Origin: Dipteris shenzhenensis | Lineage: Eukaryota > Polypodiophyta > Polypodiopsida > Gleicheniales | DNA length: 64,000 nt | Strand: one strand, 5' to 3' | Assembly (NCBI GenBank): GCA_047967505.1 | Contig: CM106540.1 | In this document: positions 43,422 through 54,820 of the stretch, piece after piece | Numbering within the stretch: position 1 is the first letter of the stretch | Layout of the letters: every line of letters begins with the position of its first letter | Notes under the pieces: generated by a model | Database searches by the model: none | Told to the model about the DNA's origin: nothing | The model's input: only the letters and a program-made list of their open reading frames with translations | Program-made: the position numbers and the translations under genes

Positions 43422-43584
43422 ATTAATAAAATGTATCCCTTTTTTATACAAATCTGTAAATTTTTTCCAAAACTATTTTAAATAGTCCCTTATGTATATT
43501 TATTTCTGTAAATTTTAGGAATAAAAAATATCCTTCTTTTGAACTCACGTGATAGGGTTACATATGATGAGTGACCCCCCCAAG
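43422..43584 (-). mobile_element. MITE copy 3 (truncated, about 163 bp)
   Basis: Matches copy 2 from the attaataaaatg segment to the end AGTGACCCCCCCAAG at 43584. The other third of the element is missing and replaced by gypsy LTR-like sequence, so no target duplication can be checked. Confidence 0.9.
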
Positions 43585-45840
43585 AGCCCTCCTCTGACTT
43601 TTTCATCATCTCTTCCACCATTAGGCATGTTGCTGTAGTTCTAGTCTCCTCAAGCCTCTTCTATGAGCCTTCTCTCCCTCTTGTAGATATTCTCTTATGT
43701 ACACTCTTGAGTCCATCTCTCTCTAGTACATTCTCTCTCTATGGGTAATAGTCTAGGAGCTTCCGCTCCCTGTTGTACGTATGAAACCTCTTCTTCTCCC
43801 TTGTGTTTGTAGTATTTTTAGTTGCATTGGAGTGGAGTCTCACTCTATTGGTAATGAAGGTCACTTCAGGTTCTCTCTCTTGAGTGTCTCTTTCCTTTTT
43901 CCATTGTTTTCTCTTCCAAAGTGCTCAAAAGTGTTGTCTATTCGGCCGCTCATTGTGCATACATGGTTTATCTATTTCCCAAGCCACAAAGGGAGCTCTT
44001 ACTTCCCTCTTAGGCGACCTCTATGGGACTTAGATCGTTGATGAAGTCTAAGCATGGAGGTAGTATTCTCCCAAGTCGGCACCAGTAGAAGGAGTAGGTG
44101 TTTTTCATGACAGTTTGACCCCCTGTCAATATTTTTCTCATAACTTTTTGCTCGGTGGTCCGATTTGGACGAAACTTATATCAACGCAAAGCTCTCTTCA
44201 AGGAGCATCATGCTATGTGTTTAGTTATTGTATTATATGTTAAACCTAAAATCTATGACTCTCTATGTGTGACTACTTCTTTTTCAGATAGTTTTACCCC
44301 CATCCAATAAACTGTCCATATCTTTCCGACCGCTTCTCTGTTTCTTACGAAACTTATATCAGACTGAAGCCCATTTCAAGGTGCATCTCAATATGTGTTT
44401 AAATATTTGATATCATGTCTTTGCTGAAAGGTATGGGTCTCTGTGTCTTATGATAGTTTGGAGAGTGTTTTGAGCTAAGTGTAAAGGTGTCTATGAAGGA
44501 GGTACAATGTTTCCTCGAAACCTACCCATCCGACCCAATCAGCCCCTTCAAACTCCTTAATAAATATCACTTCATGTCATGTTGAGCCGCAAGATCTTCT
44601 TTCAACAACGTATCGCTCTTCTCTTTGGCATAGACCGACTTGCTGAGATTATGGCCTCCGCTAATCCTTTCCTTCTCCCTATGCTTGAGTACATCACTTG
44701 GGATGTTACCATTTTCATTCTCATCTAAGGGAGGAAAGTGTGGTGTGGTCTCTTGGTATAAAAGCTTCTTTTTAATGTCCCCTTCCCAGTGATAACTATC
44801 TCTATCACTCAGTTTGGAAGTAGAAGGAAGTGAAGAGGTGCATGAAGTTTATTACCCCAAACTTCATGTCACACCACCCATGTACAACTCCAATGATTGT
44901 AGTGCTTGTAAGAAAGAGGTGAAGAATGACGTAAATGACTCTAAAGCTTTATATTTTTTTATAAGGTGGCCATATATTTAAATTCTAAAATGATGCATGC
45001 CTAGAAGCTCAATAATTATATGGAGCCATGGGTATCTATGGTAATGAGGATGAGGAGGAAAAGGATAGGCATGAGGGTGAGGATGCATAGGACAATAGCA
45101 AGCATTAGATTATGGAAAAAATAGCAATGAATAATCTTTGGAATAAGTGGGGAAATGTCATATATTCTTCTCCACCTTAAGGCATGTAATATGTATACTT
45201 TCAAATTATATGGGAATCCAACAAATTCCTTGTCCTTGTAGAAGTACCAAATGGGATGAGTGAGGAAGTATTGCTTCAATTTCACCATTGTTTAGGGCAG
45301 AAAAATACACACCAATATAAGCAATGATATATTTTTAAGAATCCCATTCACATTTTTAATGGAGTTTCAAAAAATGATAAAAAGCTTAAACTGTGGAGAT
45401 TATGCACCAAGCTAAGTATGTAGTGGATAATACCACACCAACCACTAGTTGGGAAACCCTAGCAGATGAAGTTAAGAGAATGGCATTGGTGCCATTCTCC
45501 ACAACTTCAGGTGATCTTTTGGAGAATGGAACTGGTTCCATTCCATGTGTTCTTATGGAGAATGTCACTGGTACCACTCTCCATAAACTCACATGGAGAA
45601 TGGAACAAGTGCCAATTTCCATGGACAATGGCATAGAGAAGCTAAAGAATGATGTGGTGCCATGGGTACTATGATAATGAGGATGAGGAGAATAAGGATA
45701 GGCATGAGGATGAAGATGGATAGGTGAGTAAATAACAATGGCGAGCATTAGATGATGGGAACAATGGAAATGAATCCTCTTCGGATTAATAGGATGCACA
45801 TTTTGGCAGATGACTTCTTATCTAGAGACAAATGCTAGAA
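43585..45840. other. Non-coding region with two duplications
   Basis: No supported gene. 44107-44270 and 44287-44440 are diverged copies of one segment (gatagttt(g/t)accccc ... acgaaacttatatca). 45022-45150 and 45660-45790 are a second pair, about 130 bp each (aatgaggatgagga...ataggcatgag). Open frames on the minus strand here are short and unrecognised. Confidence 0.55.
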
Positions 45841-46005
45841 TTTTTACGTTGATTCAAATTTGAATTTTTAAATTTTCAAATTAAATTTTAATAAATTTAA
45901 ATTTGAGTTTGAAAAAAAAGGGTAAATGAAAAAATTCAAACCCAAGATTGAAATTTGAAAAATAAATTCAAATTTCAAATTTCAAATTTGAATTATGCTA
46001 ATTTC
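45841..46005. repeat. AT-rich low-complexity tract
   Basis: Runs of aaattt and ttcaaattt; no coding content. Confidence 0.7.
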
Positions 46006-46101
46006 AAATGCTAGTTGAAATTGAGACATCAAATTACATTTCATTTCAATTGTGTGAGAGACAAATACACAGTTTTTTTTTAGTGAAAGGAGACACGTGC
46101 A

Positions 46102-46143
46102 CATGCACACACACACACACACACATGAGAGAGAGAGAGAGAC
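46102..46143. repeat. Compound microsatellite (CA)n-(GA)n
   Basis: About nine CA units, then atga, then about eight GA units. Confidence 0.9.
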
Positions 46144-46399
46144 ATTGACAGCTTGCCTTAAAAAGCCAAGCAAATGGGCAGCCTCATTAATTAAGATTTC
46201 ATAGATGTCTTTCCCATGAATGGAGTTCAAGATTTTGTGACCGTGAACGGAATTTGGAATTTAGTCAAACCTCTATTTTGTTTGAAACAAAGATTGGATG
46301 ATTTTGTTTCAACCTGCAACAAGATTGAGAAAGAAAGATTGAAACGAATGATTGCATGAGGATTGAGAGGCACGGAGAAGTGACAACATCACAGGTAGG

Positions 46400-46646
46400 C
46401 TCGGGGGGGTCACTCATCATATGTAACCCTATCCTGTGAGTTCAACAGATAGATATTTTTTTATTTCTAAAATTTATAGAAATAAATATACATAAGGGAC
46501 TATTTAAAATAGTTTTGGAAAAAAATTACAGATTTGTATAGAAAAGGGGTACATTTTATTAATGAAAAATTTATAGATAAGGGATTTTAAAAATAGGCCG
46601 TGAATGCACGTGATATAGAGGGTTTATACATAGTGACCCCCCCAAG
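46400..46646 (+). mobile_element. MITE copy 4 (247 bp)
   Basis: Begins CTCGGGGGGGTCACT, ends AGTGACCCCCCCAAG; same orientation and length as copy 1. Flanks CAGGTAGG (46392-46399) and TAGGTAGG (46647-46654) agree at seven of eight positions, consistent with a mutated 8-bp duplication. Confidence 0.92.
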
Positions 46647-46654
46647 TAGGTAGG

Positions 46655-47499
46655 TCACATGCAGAGAAGAGTCGCAAGAGAAGGGTCGTCACACAAAGAT
46701 AGGGATTTGATTTTTCTTCAAAATTATGGCCTTAGACCTTAGACGTTTTTGGCTTTACCTTTTGGACCTTAGTGTTTTTAGCCTTAGGCTTTTTCTTTAA
46801 TTAAATATTAAAGCAAGTTAGAATTTTAAGCCTAATTTTGCATAGGATGAAGCCCTAATTTCACATAGGACAAATCCCACAAGCACACATGTTGCCATCG
46901 CGGTTGGTCCTCTTCTCCTTTCAGGGTCAGACTTTCTTCACAGGGTTAGTGTTTGGAGGGTTGGAGGTGGATGGAGCTTTAGGTCTACCCTCTCGCATCC
47001 ACGATTGGTTTTTCGATGATTTTTGACAAATTTGGAGTTTTTGTTCATGGTTTTTTGTGTTAGGGGGGTGCTATACTAGCTAGTCTACCTACTCAATGCA
47101 AAAAACATGAAAGAAAAACAACATTTCAGTGCAAAAATGAAAGATTTCTTGAGGGGTGACTCTTAACACAGAAAACAACTTCGAATTTCAGTTTGATTCT
47201 TCATTCTTGGTTGTTTTTTTGTGAGATTTGACAACATACACACCTTAGCAATATGAGAAACTACCTCCCTATCATTTCAAAACTCTAACAAACCTCAAAA
47301 ACAAGCTTCCTAAACTCAAAAATGCTCTTCGACATGAAATGACATTTTTCCTTCTCTTTTCCATCCAACTCACACCTCCTTCCTCATTCCTCTATTAAAA
47401 CTCCACTAACAAAGCTCCAAGATAAGCTTGAATCCTTGTGCAATGGGTAGATTACGAAAGAAAGAAAGTGCAAATGCAAAAGCATACCTTGAACTTCCT
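46655..47499. other. Non-coding, probably leader of the minus-strand LTR element
   Basis: No gene seen. It lies directly internal to the PBS at 47500-47512, so it may be the untranslated leader of that element; MITE copy 4 is just beyond. Confidence 0.4.
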
Positions 47500-47512
47500 G
47501 GCAATGGTGCCA
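47500..47512 (-). promoter_or_regulatory. Candidate gypsy-type primer-binding site
   Basis: Minus strand TGGCACCATTGCC, four bases after a TG...CA-type LTR end (47517). It resembles the TGGCGCCGTTGCC-type site of plant Tat/Ogre gypsy elements, recalled from memory. Confidence 0.55.
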
Positions 47513-47516
47513 AAAA

Positions 47517-48050
47517 TGTGGTCTCAATGGTGACTCACGTGTCATGGGGATCTTGAAGGAATGCTGTTGGAGCCTCTAGTCCAAGCTACTTACTTTTGAG
47601 AGCAATGCAAGAATGAGCCAACCACTTGTGTCATGCAAGTGGCTTCCGAATTATTACAGTGTGTTTCCAAGAGAGAAAGAGGGAAGGGGGAGAGGGAAGA
47701 AGAGAGGGGAGAAGGGAGGGAGAAGGAGAAGGTAAGGAGAGAGTGAAGGGGGATGGAGTGGCAAACACAAAGGCACTACAAAGGAGACAAGAGAGCACCC
47801 AAAGACACTCTTGAAGAGAAGAGGGAGCTTGTATTCCAAACTTGTGCATACAACAATGAAGACCAGAGTCAACCATTTGGTCTTTTATACATGTCACCTT
47901 TTGAAGGGAGGGCCAATCCTTTTCCTTTTAGCACTCTCTCTTTCTTTACATTTAAAAGGCTCTTGGGCCCGTAGGGTGCCAAGGCATCTTTGCTATCCTT
48001 TCCATCTCTCCCCTACTGTTCCACTCTTGTGTATCAGAAATAGCACTTGT
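47517..48050 (-). repeat. Probable 5' LTR of a minus-strand gypsy-type element (right end unknown)
   Basis: The inner end at 47517 is followed on the minus strand by the PBS. A TATA box (TATAAAAG, minus strand at 47889-47882) lies about 365 bp from that end. A GA-rich tract occupies 47666-47755. The outer end and the partner LTR were not found, so the length is a guess. Confidence 0.45.
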
Positions 48051-51000
48051 GTTAACCATATAAGAGCGCTAAATAGCGCTTGTGCTAGCCTCGATCCTCC
48101 GAGGCCGAAACTATTTGGGGCTCAAAAACCCTGTGTGAGGACCAAAACCTGGAGTGGAGAGGCCAATCTTGAGCTACTTGTGGCTTGACCCTCATGAGGC
48201 AAATAACCCACACAATAACCATATTTTGTGGCAATTTGCAGCTTGAACCTATGACCGTTTAGGATATTTGGGGCTCAAACTCCCTGAGCTTATACTGTAC
48301 TCCTTCCATGGCTGCAACCATTGAAGTAAATCATGAAGCCTAATCACCTTTAATCACTTGCATTCTATGACTATACTCTGTGAATGTTAAAAATGGGGAA
48401 CCAGGTTGGGGTTTATGGAAGACTATCATCGAGGAGGCCATTCCATTTTTAATCTGTTTGAAAAAAAAGAACCAAATATGGGAATATAAAACACATTACA
48501 AATCATATGAGGGCACTCATTCAAGATCTGCAAAAGAATTCAAGGTACAAACAAGCTACATTCACACACTTCTATTAGAAAATTTATATATATTGCACAA
48601 GCCAAAAAAGAGGAGAGTTTCTACACCCATCACTTCAACTAGTGCTTAAGGCCAATGAGTTCATGAAAGGAAAATAGGAAAGAGAGGAAGCACGTTCTAA
48701 CCTGAAAATGAAGTGTCCTGGCACCAGATGATCCCGCTTGAAAGAGGAGGTGTTTCATGTTTATTGCCCTATAAAAGAGAGGAAACATACCATTTTAAGA
48801 AAACTAATTAGTGAAAGGAGGAGTTTGGAGAAGCAACATTCCAAAGGGTACGACATAGAGAAGCCTACAAATAAGGAGAAAGCACAAAAACAATAGGTAG
48901 AGCTTTCATACTCTTCTCTTTCATGATTTTTTTTCATGTATCATTTCTTCCTTTAGAGAAAGAAAAGGAAAGGAAAGGAGGAGAGAAACTTTAGAGAAAG
49001 GAAGGTAAAGTGAAAGTAGAGGAAGGGAAACAAGAGGAGAGGTAGAAAGAAAGATAAAGAAACCAAACAAACTTGAAATAGAAGGAAGAGAGGAATTCTT
49101 ACCTTGTGATGGAGAGGGAGCTGCAACAAGTCTTGTAGGTGCAGAGGGACGATGTAGGAGAGGATGGAGAGGTGGGAGGGGGAGGGGCAAGGAGGAGGCA
49201 GGAGTGAGAAGGCTAGGGTTGTGGGCGATTGTGAAGGATGAAAGTGAAAGTGAGGGAGGAGAATGTACAAAAAATCGAATGGCGTCACGGGACGAACAGA
49301 GTGGGTTTTTGGTTTTGAGAATCTGTCTGTAGGGGCATCAGTATGAAAGTGGGTATATAAAAGCAGAGTGTTGGTATGGACATTAGTATGGTCGTCAATA
49401 TATATCAACGCCCATACCGAGACGAAACATGGGTTTTCTAGGGGTTTAGGGTTTAGGATTTTTGGGGGGGCTTGGGAGATTTTGGGGGGTGAGTGGGTGT
49501 TTGAAGGGATTTAGGCCCCAAGGTGTTTGGTGAAAGAGAGGGTATAAGGGAGTTTGAGGGAATTTGGGGGATTTGGGTGTTTGGCCACCTTGAAGGTTTA
49601 TGCATGAGATTGCAATCATAGGTGCAACTTGTGGATGAGCTGCCTATGGTGCAAAATCAAATCCAACACATCCTGCTGCACTTGTTTTGCCACCCTAGTG
49701 GTGGCCAAAGTGCACAGAGTTGAGAATCACGAGTTTGCTTCTTTATTGCATGTGTCCGCTATCCCTTAGTGATAGCCTCCTTGCGCATGGCTAGAATGCG
49801 CATTTGCCTCATGCTCCCCAAAGGTGCCTAAACACCCTTAGCAAGGGGGGCAGGGATTGGGTAAAATTAAATTGTGAAGAAGAGAAGTGGGGGTAGGTCC
49901 CCACGATGTTGTTTATTGGCACATTAGTATTAGTTGAGGGGTGAGAGGGAGTGAATTAACCTAAGTACAATGCAGGATTTTGCGAGGCAACAAATTATCA
50001 TAAGGTAAAAATTAAAATTTGGAGAAGCATCACTAAGGACAAATCAAGAAGCTTCTCTCACCACCTTGAATAGGTATATGAGGGGAAGGAAGTCGAGGGA
50101 GAAGGGCACGAAGGGAGAGGGAAGAGAGAAGGTATACATAGGGAGACGGAGACTCGACGAGAGCTAAGGGAGAGAGGGAGATAGAGTGGAGAGGGAGAGG
50201 GTTGAGGGGAAACCTAGGAAAAGGAGGGAGCTACACTAAGGAAGAGGAGAGGGGAGGGGTTGAGACGAGGAAAGGGGGTGTTGAGGAGGGGGGCAGAGGT
50301 GAGTAAGGGAGAGGAGAGAAGAGAGAGATGTAGCTATGGGGGGCTGGACGATGCATAGTGAGGAGGAAGGGAAGGAGGTGGAAGAAGGATGGATTGATTA
50401 ATTGAGTTGTATCTTAGATTAATTTGCTTATAGGTTAGGGTGATTGATTGATCGTCTCCCCCACCCAAACCTCTGAAATAGCTTCTAGGTTGAATCTCCC
50501 TGAATTTTGTTTGCAAAATTAGAAATTGGATGCAAGTGATTCAGCTCAGAATCTTTGTTAGGGCAGGTGCTAGGAATTTTCGAAGTGGGGGGCCCTATTG
50601 GTGAAAAATGGTATTAGCCATTAGTAAAAGATGAGGGGGAAAGATAGGTGGGAAAAATTAAGCAATTTAAGGTTTTACCACACGTCCCCCTTCAAGATGT
50701 TTATGCATCACCTTGCGTAGGTATAGTAGGGTGAGCTAGCTGCTTACTGTTGCAAGCATGTGAAGTGCGGAGCAGGGGAGAAGGCTAGGAGATTGATTTC
50801 GAGTGCTCAAAAGGCTATTGCAGGGGTTTTCAAACACGAAGGCTAGGAGATTGATTCTGATTGCATAGATGAAAGGAAGAAAGAAAGCTCTAGGATGCCA
50901 TAGCCAGGAAGGAAGCAAGCTCGAGGAAGAGATCAATAGCTAGGCAAGTTGCTACTTTGACATAGATTGCAGCGGCATGCTCACCACCCCTGTTGCTCCT

Positions 51001-51700
51001 TTATTTAGTCCCTGCTCATGGCGCCTCTCCTTTCTCCCTCCGTAATTGTAACAACCAATGGTTGAAATGCAATTCTAAGCACGAAACGTTATGGCGATAA
51101 AGGGATTGCGAATTGAAACACAAAACTTAAGCTTGCAGGTCGTACAAGCCCCTGACTGATTTGGGAGGTGATTTTAATAATTTGTGTACCTTGGTGGAGC
51201 TTTCTTGTTGGATGATTGCTACTGAAGGCCTGGGACAGGTGCTGGTTATTTCGTTGAGCTTCTTCCATCACTGGGCGGATTGTAGAATAGTGTATTGATT
51301 CAATGCAAATGTTGGGGAGGGGGCAGAGGGGGAGATCATTGAGCAAAGCAGGCCCAAGTTAGATTTGGATGAGTGCGAGGGGTGAAGAGATGGGCCGGTG
51401 AGGGCGAGAGGGATGGGGAGGGAGGATTAATGAAATTAATATAGATAAGGCTAGGAGGTGAATTAAATTAATCAAGTAAGGCTACTGAACTATCACCAAT
51501 TAATTTTTCCCAATGAATTCTCCAAATTCTTGGAGTTGTGGAGATCAAATGCGATTGTTCAATGGAGAGGCAATTGAAAAAAAAAACTACAAACTTGGTT
51601 CCCACCGAAAGTGGGTGCTAGAATGTGAAGATAAGGAAGGTGAAAATATTTAGTAGGTATTAGTAAGTTACTAGAAGGGGGAATAAAGAAAGACTAGAAA
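48051..51700. other. Gene-poor, GA-rich region
   Basis: No supported gene. Purine-rich stretches lie at 48955-49080 and 50060-50390. A short telomere-like run (gggtttagggtttagg) is at 49441-49458. The many frames here are low-complexity artefacts. Confidence 0.5.
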
Positions 51701-51752
51701 CGGGAATGGGCATTGGGGACTCTTCTAGAGGGTCCTAAGGAAGGTCAAGAGA

Positions 51753-51767
51753 ATTCTCGAAGGTTCT
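51753..51767 (+). promoter_or_regulatory. Heat-shock element upstream of the sHSP gene
   Basis: ATTCTCGAAGGTTCT is a perfect three-unit element (TTC-2-GAA-2-TTC), the binding pattern of heat-shock factor trimers. It lies 42 bp before the TATA box. A weaker TTCTAGAG half-site lies at 51722-51729. Confidence 0.85.
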
Positions 51768-51808
51768 GGCTGGTGCTTCTTCTTCCTGTTTATATTCTAA
51801 CGATGAAC

Positions 51809-51815
51809 TATAAAC
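51809..51815 (+). promoter_or_regulatory. TATA box of the sHSP gene
   Basis: TATAAAC, 42 bp downstream of the heat-shock element and about 91 bp before the ATG; spacing fits a compact heat-inducible promoter. Confidence 0.65.
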
Positions 51816-51905
51816 ACCAACATTGCGTTTTTCAAAATTGCTATCGAACCCATTTCTCTGAATTCCATTCTCAAGCTCTATTTGATTCTCGATCTCGCCA
51901 TCGCC

Positions 51906-52554
51906 ATGGAATTCTTGCTTCCCCGTGACCCCATCGTCAATGCCTTCCAGCTTCTCCACCAATTCCCCCCTGCCGATGACAAGACCGACCCCTCCCCCGC
52001 TCAGACTTACATGCGCGAGCGCAATGCCATGGCCAGTACTGCTGTCGACGTCAAGGAGTACCCCGACGCTTACGTTTTCGTTGCAGATATGCCTGGGCTC
52101 AAATCGACAGACATTAAGGTCGGGATTTTGATGTTGGCGATCTGTTGTATAATTATTAATCGTGTGAAATGGATTAGGCTTATCTGTCCTTCAGCATTCT
52201 GAAAGACAGGTGCCCTCTTCTCCTGAGAGTAATAGCGATCTGAACGAGAGCGATCTTTAAAATGTCATGGTGGCGGTTGTTGATTGTTAAAATGTCTCCT
52301 GAATGCAGGTTACAGTGGAGAACGAGAACATACTTGTGCTAACCGGGGAGAGAAAAAAGGAAGAGGAAACTGATGTGAAAGTCAAGTATCTGTCCATGGA
52401 GCGAAAGACTGGAAAATTCATGAGGAAATTCAGTCTCCCTGGTAATGCCGATTTAGAACACATATCAGCCGGCTGCAACGATGGCGTCTTGACCGTCAAG
52501 GTGCCAAAGATCCCACCTCCTACTCCGAAAAAGATCAACATAAATGTTGCTTGA
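51906..52554 (+). CDS. HSP17-CII: Cytosolic class II small heat-shock protein (two exons)
   Basis: Exons 51906-52118 (71 codons) and 52309-52554 (81 codons plus stop); GT at 52119 and AG at 52308 give a phase-0 intron of 190 bp. The join restores [18 protein letters not shown], the expected alpha-crystallin strand. The 152-residue product starts [17 protein letters not shown]. The alpha-crystallin domain spans about 46-140, with [24 protein letters not shown] and [10 protein letters not shown], and the tail is [14 protein letters not shown]. The PPP-P-KK tail and short N-terminus mark class II. Such proteins form dodecamer-type oligomers that hold unfolding proteins during heat stress, for later refolding by Hsp70. 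The ATG lies in gccATGg and follows a heat-shock element and TATA box. It looks intact. The intron inside the crystallin domain is notable, because many plant cytosolic sHSP genes have none. Confidence 0.93.
52119..52308 (+). other. Intron of the sHSP gene
   Basis: 190 bp, GTCGGG donor and TGCAG acceptor, phase 0, placed between the codons for DIK and VTVEN of the crystallin domain. Confidence 0.85.
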
Positions 52555-52900
52555 CACTGGATGATCAAACAATACTCTGGAGTTTCCAAGATGCACCTAA
52601 ACCTGTTGCAGACTAAGTATGTGCTTTTTCCACTTTTTGAGTCTTGCTAAAATAGTGTTATCCAGAATTACAAATTTGTACCATTTGAGTCTGGCACAGA
52701 ATGCAAAGGTTTCTTGAATCTGGCTAAAATAGTGTGGATCAAGAGTTACAAACGATGTTTCTACTAGCATTGGCGCATATGGTGAATTCAACAAACGTCC
52801 CTGGTTTGAATAATTGAATAATTCATAACCAACCAGGGGCATTCACAGCGTTTTGGCAAAATCTACTACCGTCCTTCGTGTTTTGTAATCTTGCAAGAAA
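52555..52900. other. 3' flank of the sHSP gene
   Basis: No gene. A short duplicated phrase (gctaaaatagtgt) occurs at 52647 and 52722. Polyadenylation site not identifiable with certainty. Confidence 0.4.
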
Positions 52901-53240
52901 ACGGAACGTCCTTGAATGAGTGAGTTTTTAAGAAAGTTATGTAAACTAGCGAGAGAACACCAAAGTCGTTAAACGAGAAATTAAACTAGGTAGAGGATGA
53001 TAAAATCATTTACGAGAGAAATTTATGTAACGGAGAGATTGAGCTATGTAAACTAGCGAGAGCTGAAGTCATTTCCGAAAGATTTATATAAACTAGCGAG
53101 AGAATAACAAAGCCATTTAGGAAAAAAATTTAAAAAGTGAGGTTGAAAGTAGGAAAAAATTTTTAAAAGTGAGGTTGAAAGTAAAGGAAGGAGATATATT
53201 TTTGTTCCAAGTGAGTTTGAAAGTAAAGGAAGAAAATATA
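52901..53240. repeat. Two degenerate minisatellites
   Basis: 52935-53120 carries three to four units with tgtaaactagcgagag. 53140-53240 carries units with gtgaggttgaaagtaaaggaag and atatatttttgttcc. Confidence 0.65.
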
Positions 53241-53274
53241 TTTTTGTTCCTTCTTTATTTCTTTATTTCTTTTT

Positions 53275-53840
53275 TTCCCAAAGACCCTGCTCTATTGATA
53301 ATAGAGAGGGCAATCTCAAAAAAAAAACCTTACAAAAAGGGGATAAAAACAAGAGTCAAACTTACAAAAAGGGGACAAAAACAAAAGTCAACTTATGGGC
53401 ACATGTTGAACCCTTGTTGATATGTAATTTGTCAAACTTACAAAAAGGGGACAAAAACAAAAGTCAACTTATGGGCAAATGTTGAACCCTTGGGCGGGGG
53501 GGGTACGCGACATGTGCGCAAGGGGGGGGGGCATGGGGAGTGGGAGGGGGGGGGCATGGGGGGTGCGGGTGGGGGGAGTACGCGACATGCGCGCAAGGGA
53601 GGGGGGGCACGGGGCATGGGGTGGTTGATATGTAATTTGTCAAACTTACAAAAAGGGGACAAAAATAAAAGGCAACTTATGGGCAAATGTTGAACCCTTG
53701 TTGAAATGTAATTTTTTGTTCCTTTTTTTTTCTTTTTTTTCGAAACACGTCGGATCTATTGATAATAGAGGTTAAATCTCAAAAAAAAAACCGCATAAAA
53801 GAGGATAAAAACAAGAAGCAACTTATGGGCAAATGTCTCA
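53275..53840. repeat. Interspersed direct repeats around a G-rich minisatellite
   Basis: The unit cttacaaaaaggggacaaaaacaaaagtcaacttatgggc recurs near 53360, 53429, 53643 and in changed form near 53795. A block with ctattgataatagag occurs at 53291 and 53756. Between them, 53490-53622 is G-rich with gtacgcgacatg(t/c)gcgcaag twice. No gene. Confidence 0.75.
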
Positions 53841-54420
53841 TTGAAAGCATGACGTTCTAAGCAGATAGACTATCACTGATGGCTATATCAGATTGTTGAC
53901 CACCGATAAACTATCCTCTATCAAGTTGTCAATATCTTGATGTTAGCTAAATTAACTCTAGCAATAATTAACTCTTCAGGGGAGACTATCCTAGAAACAT
54001 TATAAAAAACTTATTGATTATGTGTCTCCCATATGCTAAAAGGATTATCGCCCTTACGTCAAGGTCGACAGTTGGACGGAAGGGAATCCCAACCATCTGA
54101 TCGTAAACACTAACACACTATTCAAAATTTTTGGACTTTTTCTCCTGGTTTGGACTTTTTTTTGGAGCATATACTCTCCACTTAACTTCACTTAGTGAGC
54201 TCAAAAATTGGGTTTTTTAGAGCACTAAATGGGTCACTTATATATAAATATGGCCTTATTAAGCTAAAAAGTCAAGTGGTGACCTCTAATTAAAAAAAGT
54301 ATGGCTCAATGAAGCTATAATTCCCAAACTTGTGCATGGTGCCTCCATCCAATAACTATAATAATAATAATCGTAGTCTTCTAACTCCACTTTAATTTTA
54401 ACACTATACTGATAAAGTGA
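53841..54420. other. Non-coding spacer
   Basis: AT-rich, no supported gene. Confidence 0.45.
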
Positions 54421-54640
54421 AAATATGACACCATATGAAAAGAGTTTGTTGAATTCAACAAATAAGTGGTGTATAGATACACCATTTTTTTGAAAAAAAA
54501 AGTTTATTGAATTCAATATATAAGTGGTATAGATACACTCTTTTTTTTGAAAAAAAAGCATACAATATATTATTTTATTGGTGGTATATGGATACATCAT
54601 TTGTATGGAAAAAAGTATACAAAACATTATCTTATGCATC
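54421..54640. repeat. Tandem repeat, about 62-bp unit, three copies
   Basis: Units share (t)aagtggt(g)tatagatac, a run of t, then gaaaaaaaa; divergence rises to the right. Confidence 0.65.
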
Positions 54641-54820
54641 TGAATCTCGTTCAGAGTCATCAAATTCATGTAATGTTTTTGCGCTTGATGGGTCAAGTCT
54701 TGCCAAATGATGTTTAGTATGTGGACATGACTAGGGTCAGGTATTGTGATACATTTTTCAACATTGTATCCATGCTTCTTTTTTAAACTTCGTGTCCTCA
54801 ATTTTCAGCAATGAATAATG

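Noticed and set aside
47811-48188. 125-codon plus-strand frame
   Set aside because: Antisense to the probable LTR with TATA box; no recognisable domain.
48953-49408. 151-codon minus-strand frame with hydrophobic runs
   Set aside because: Derived from GA-rich low-complexity DNA; no signals or homology that I recognise.
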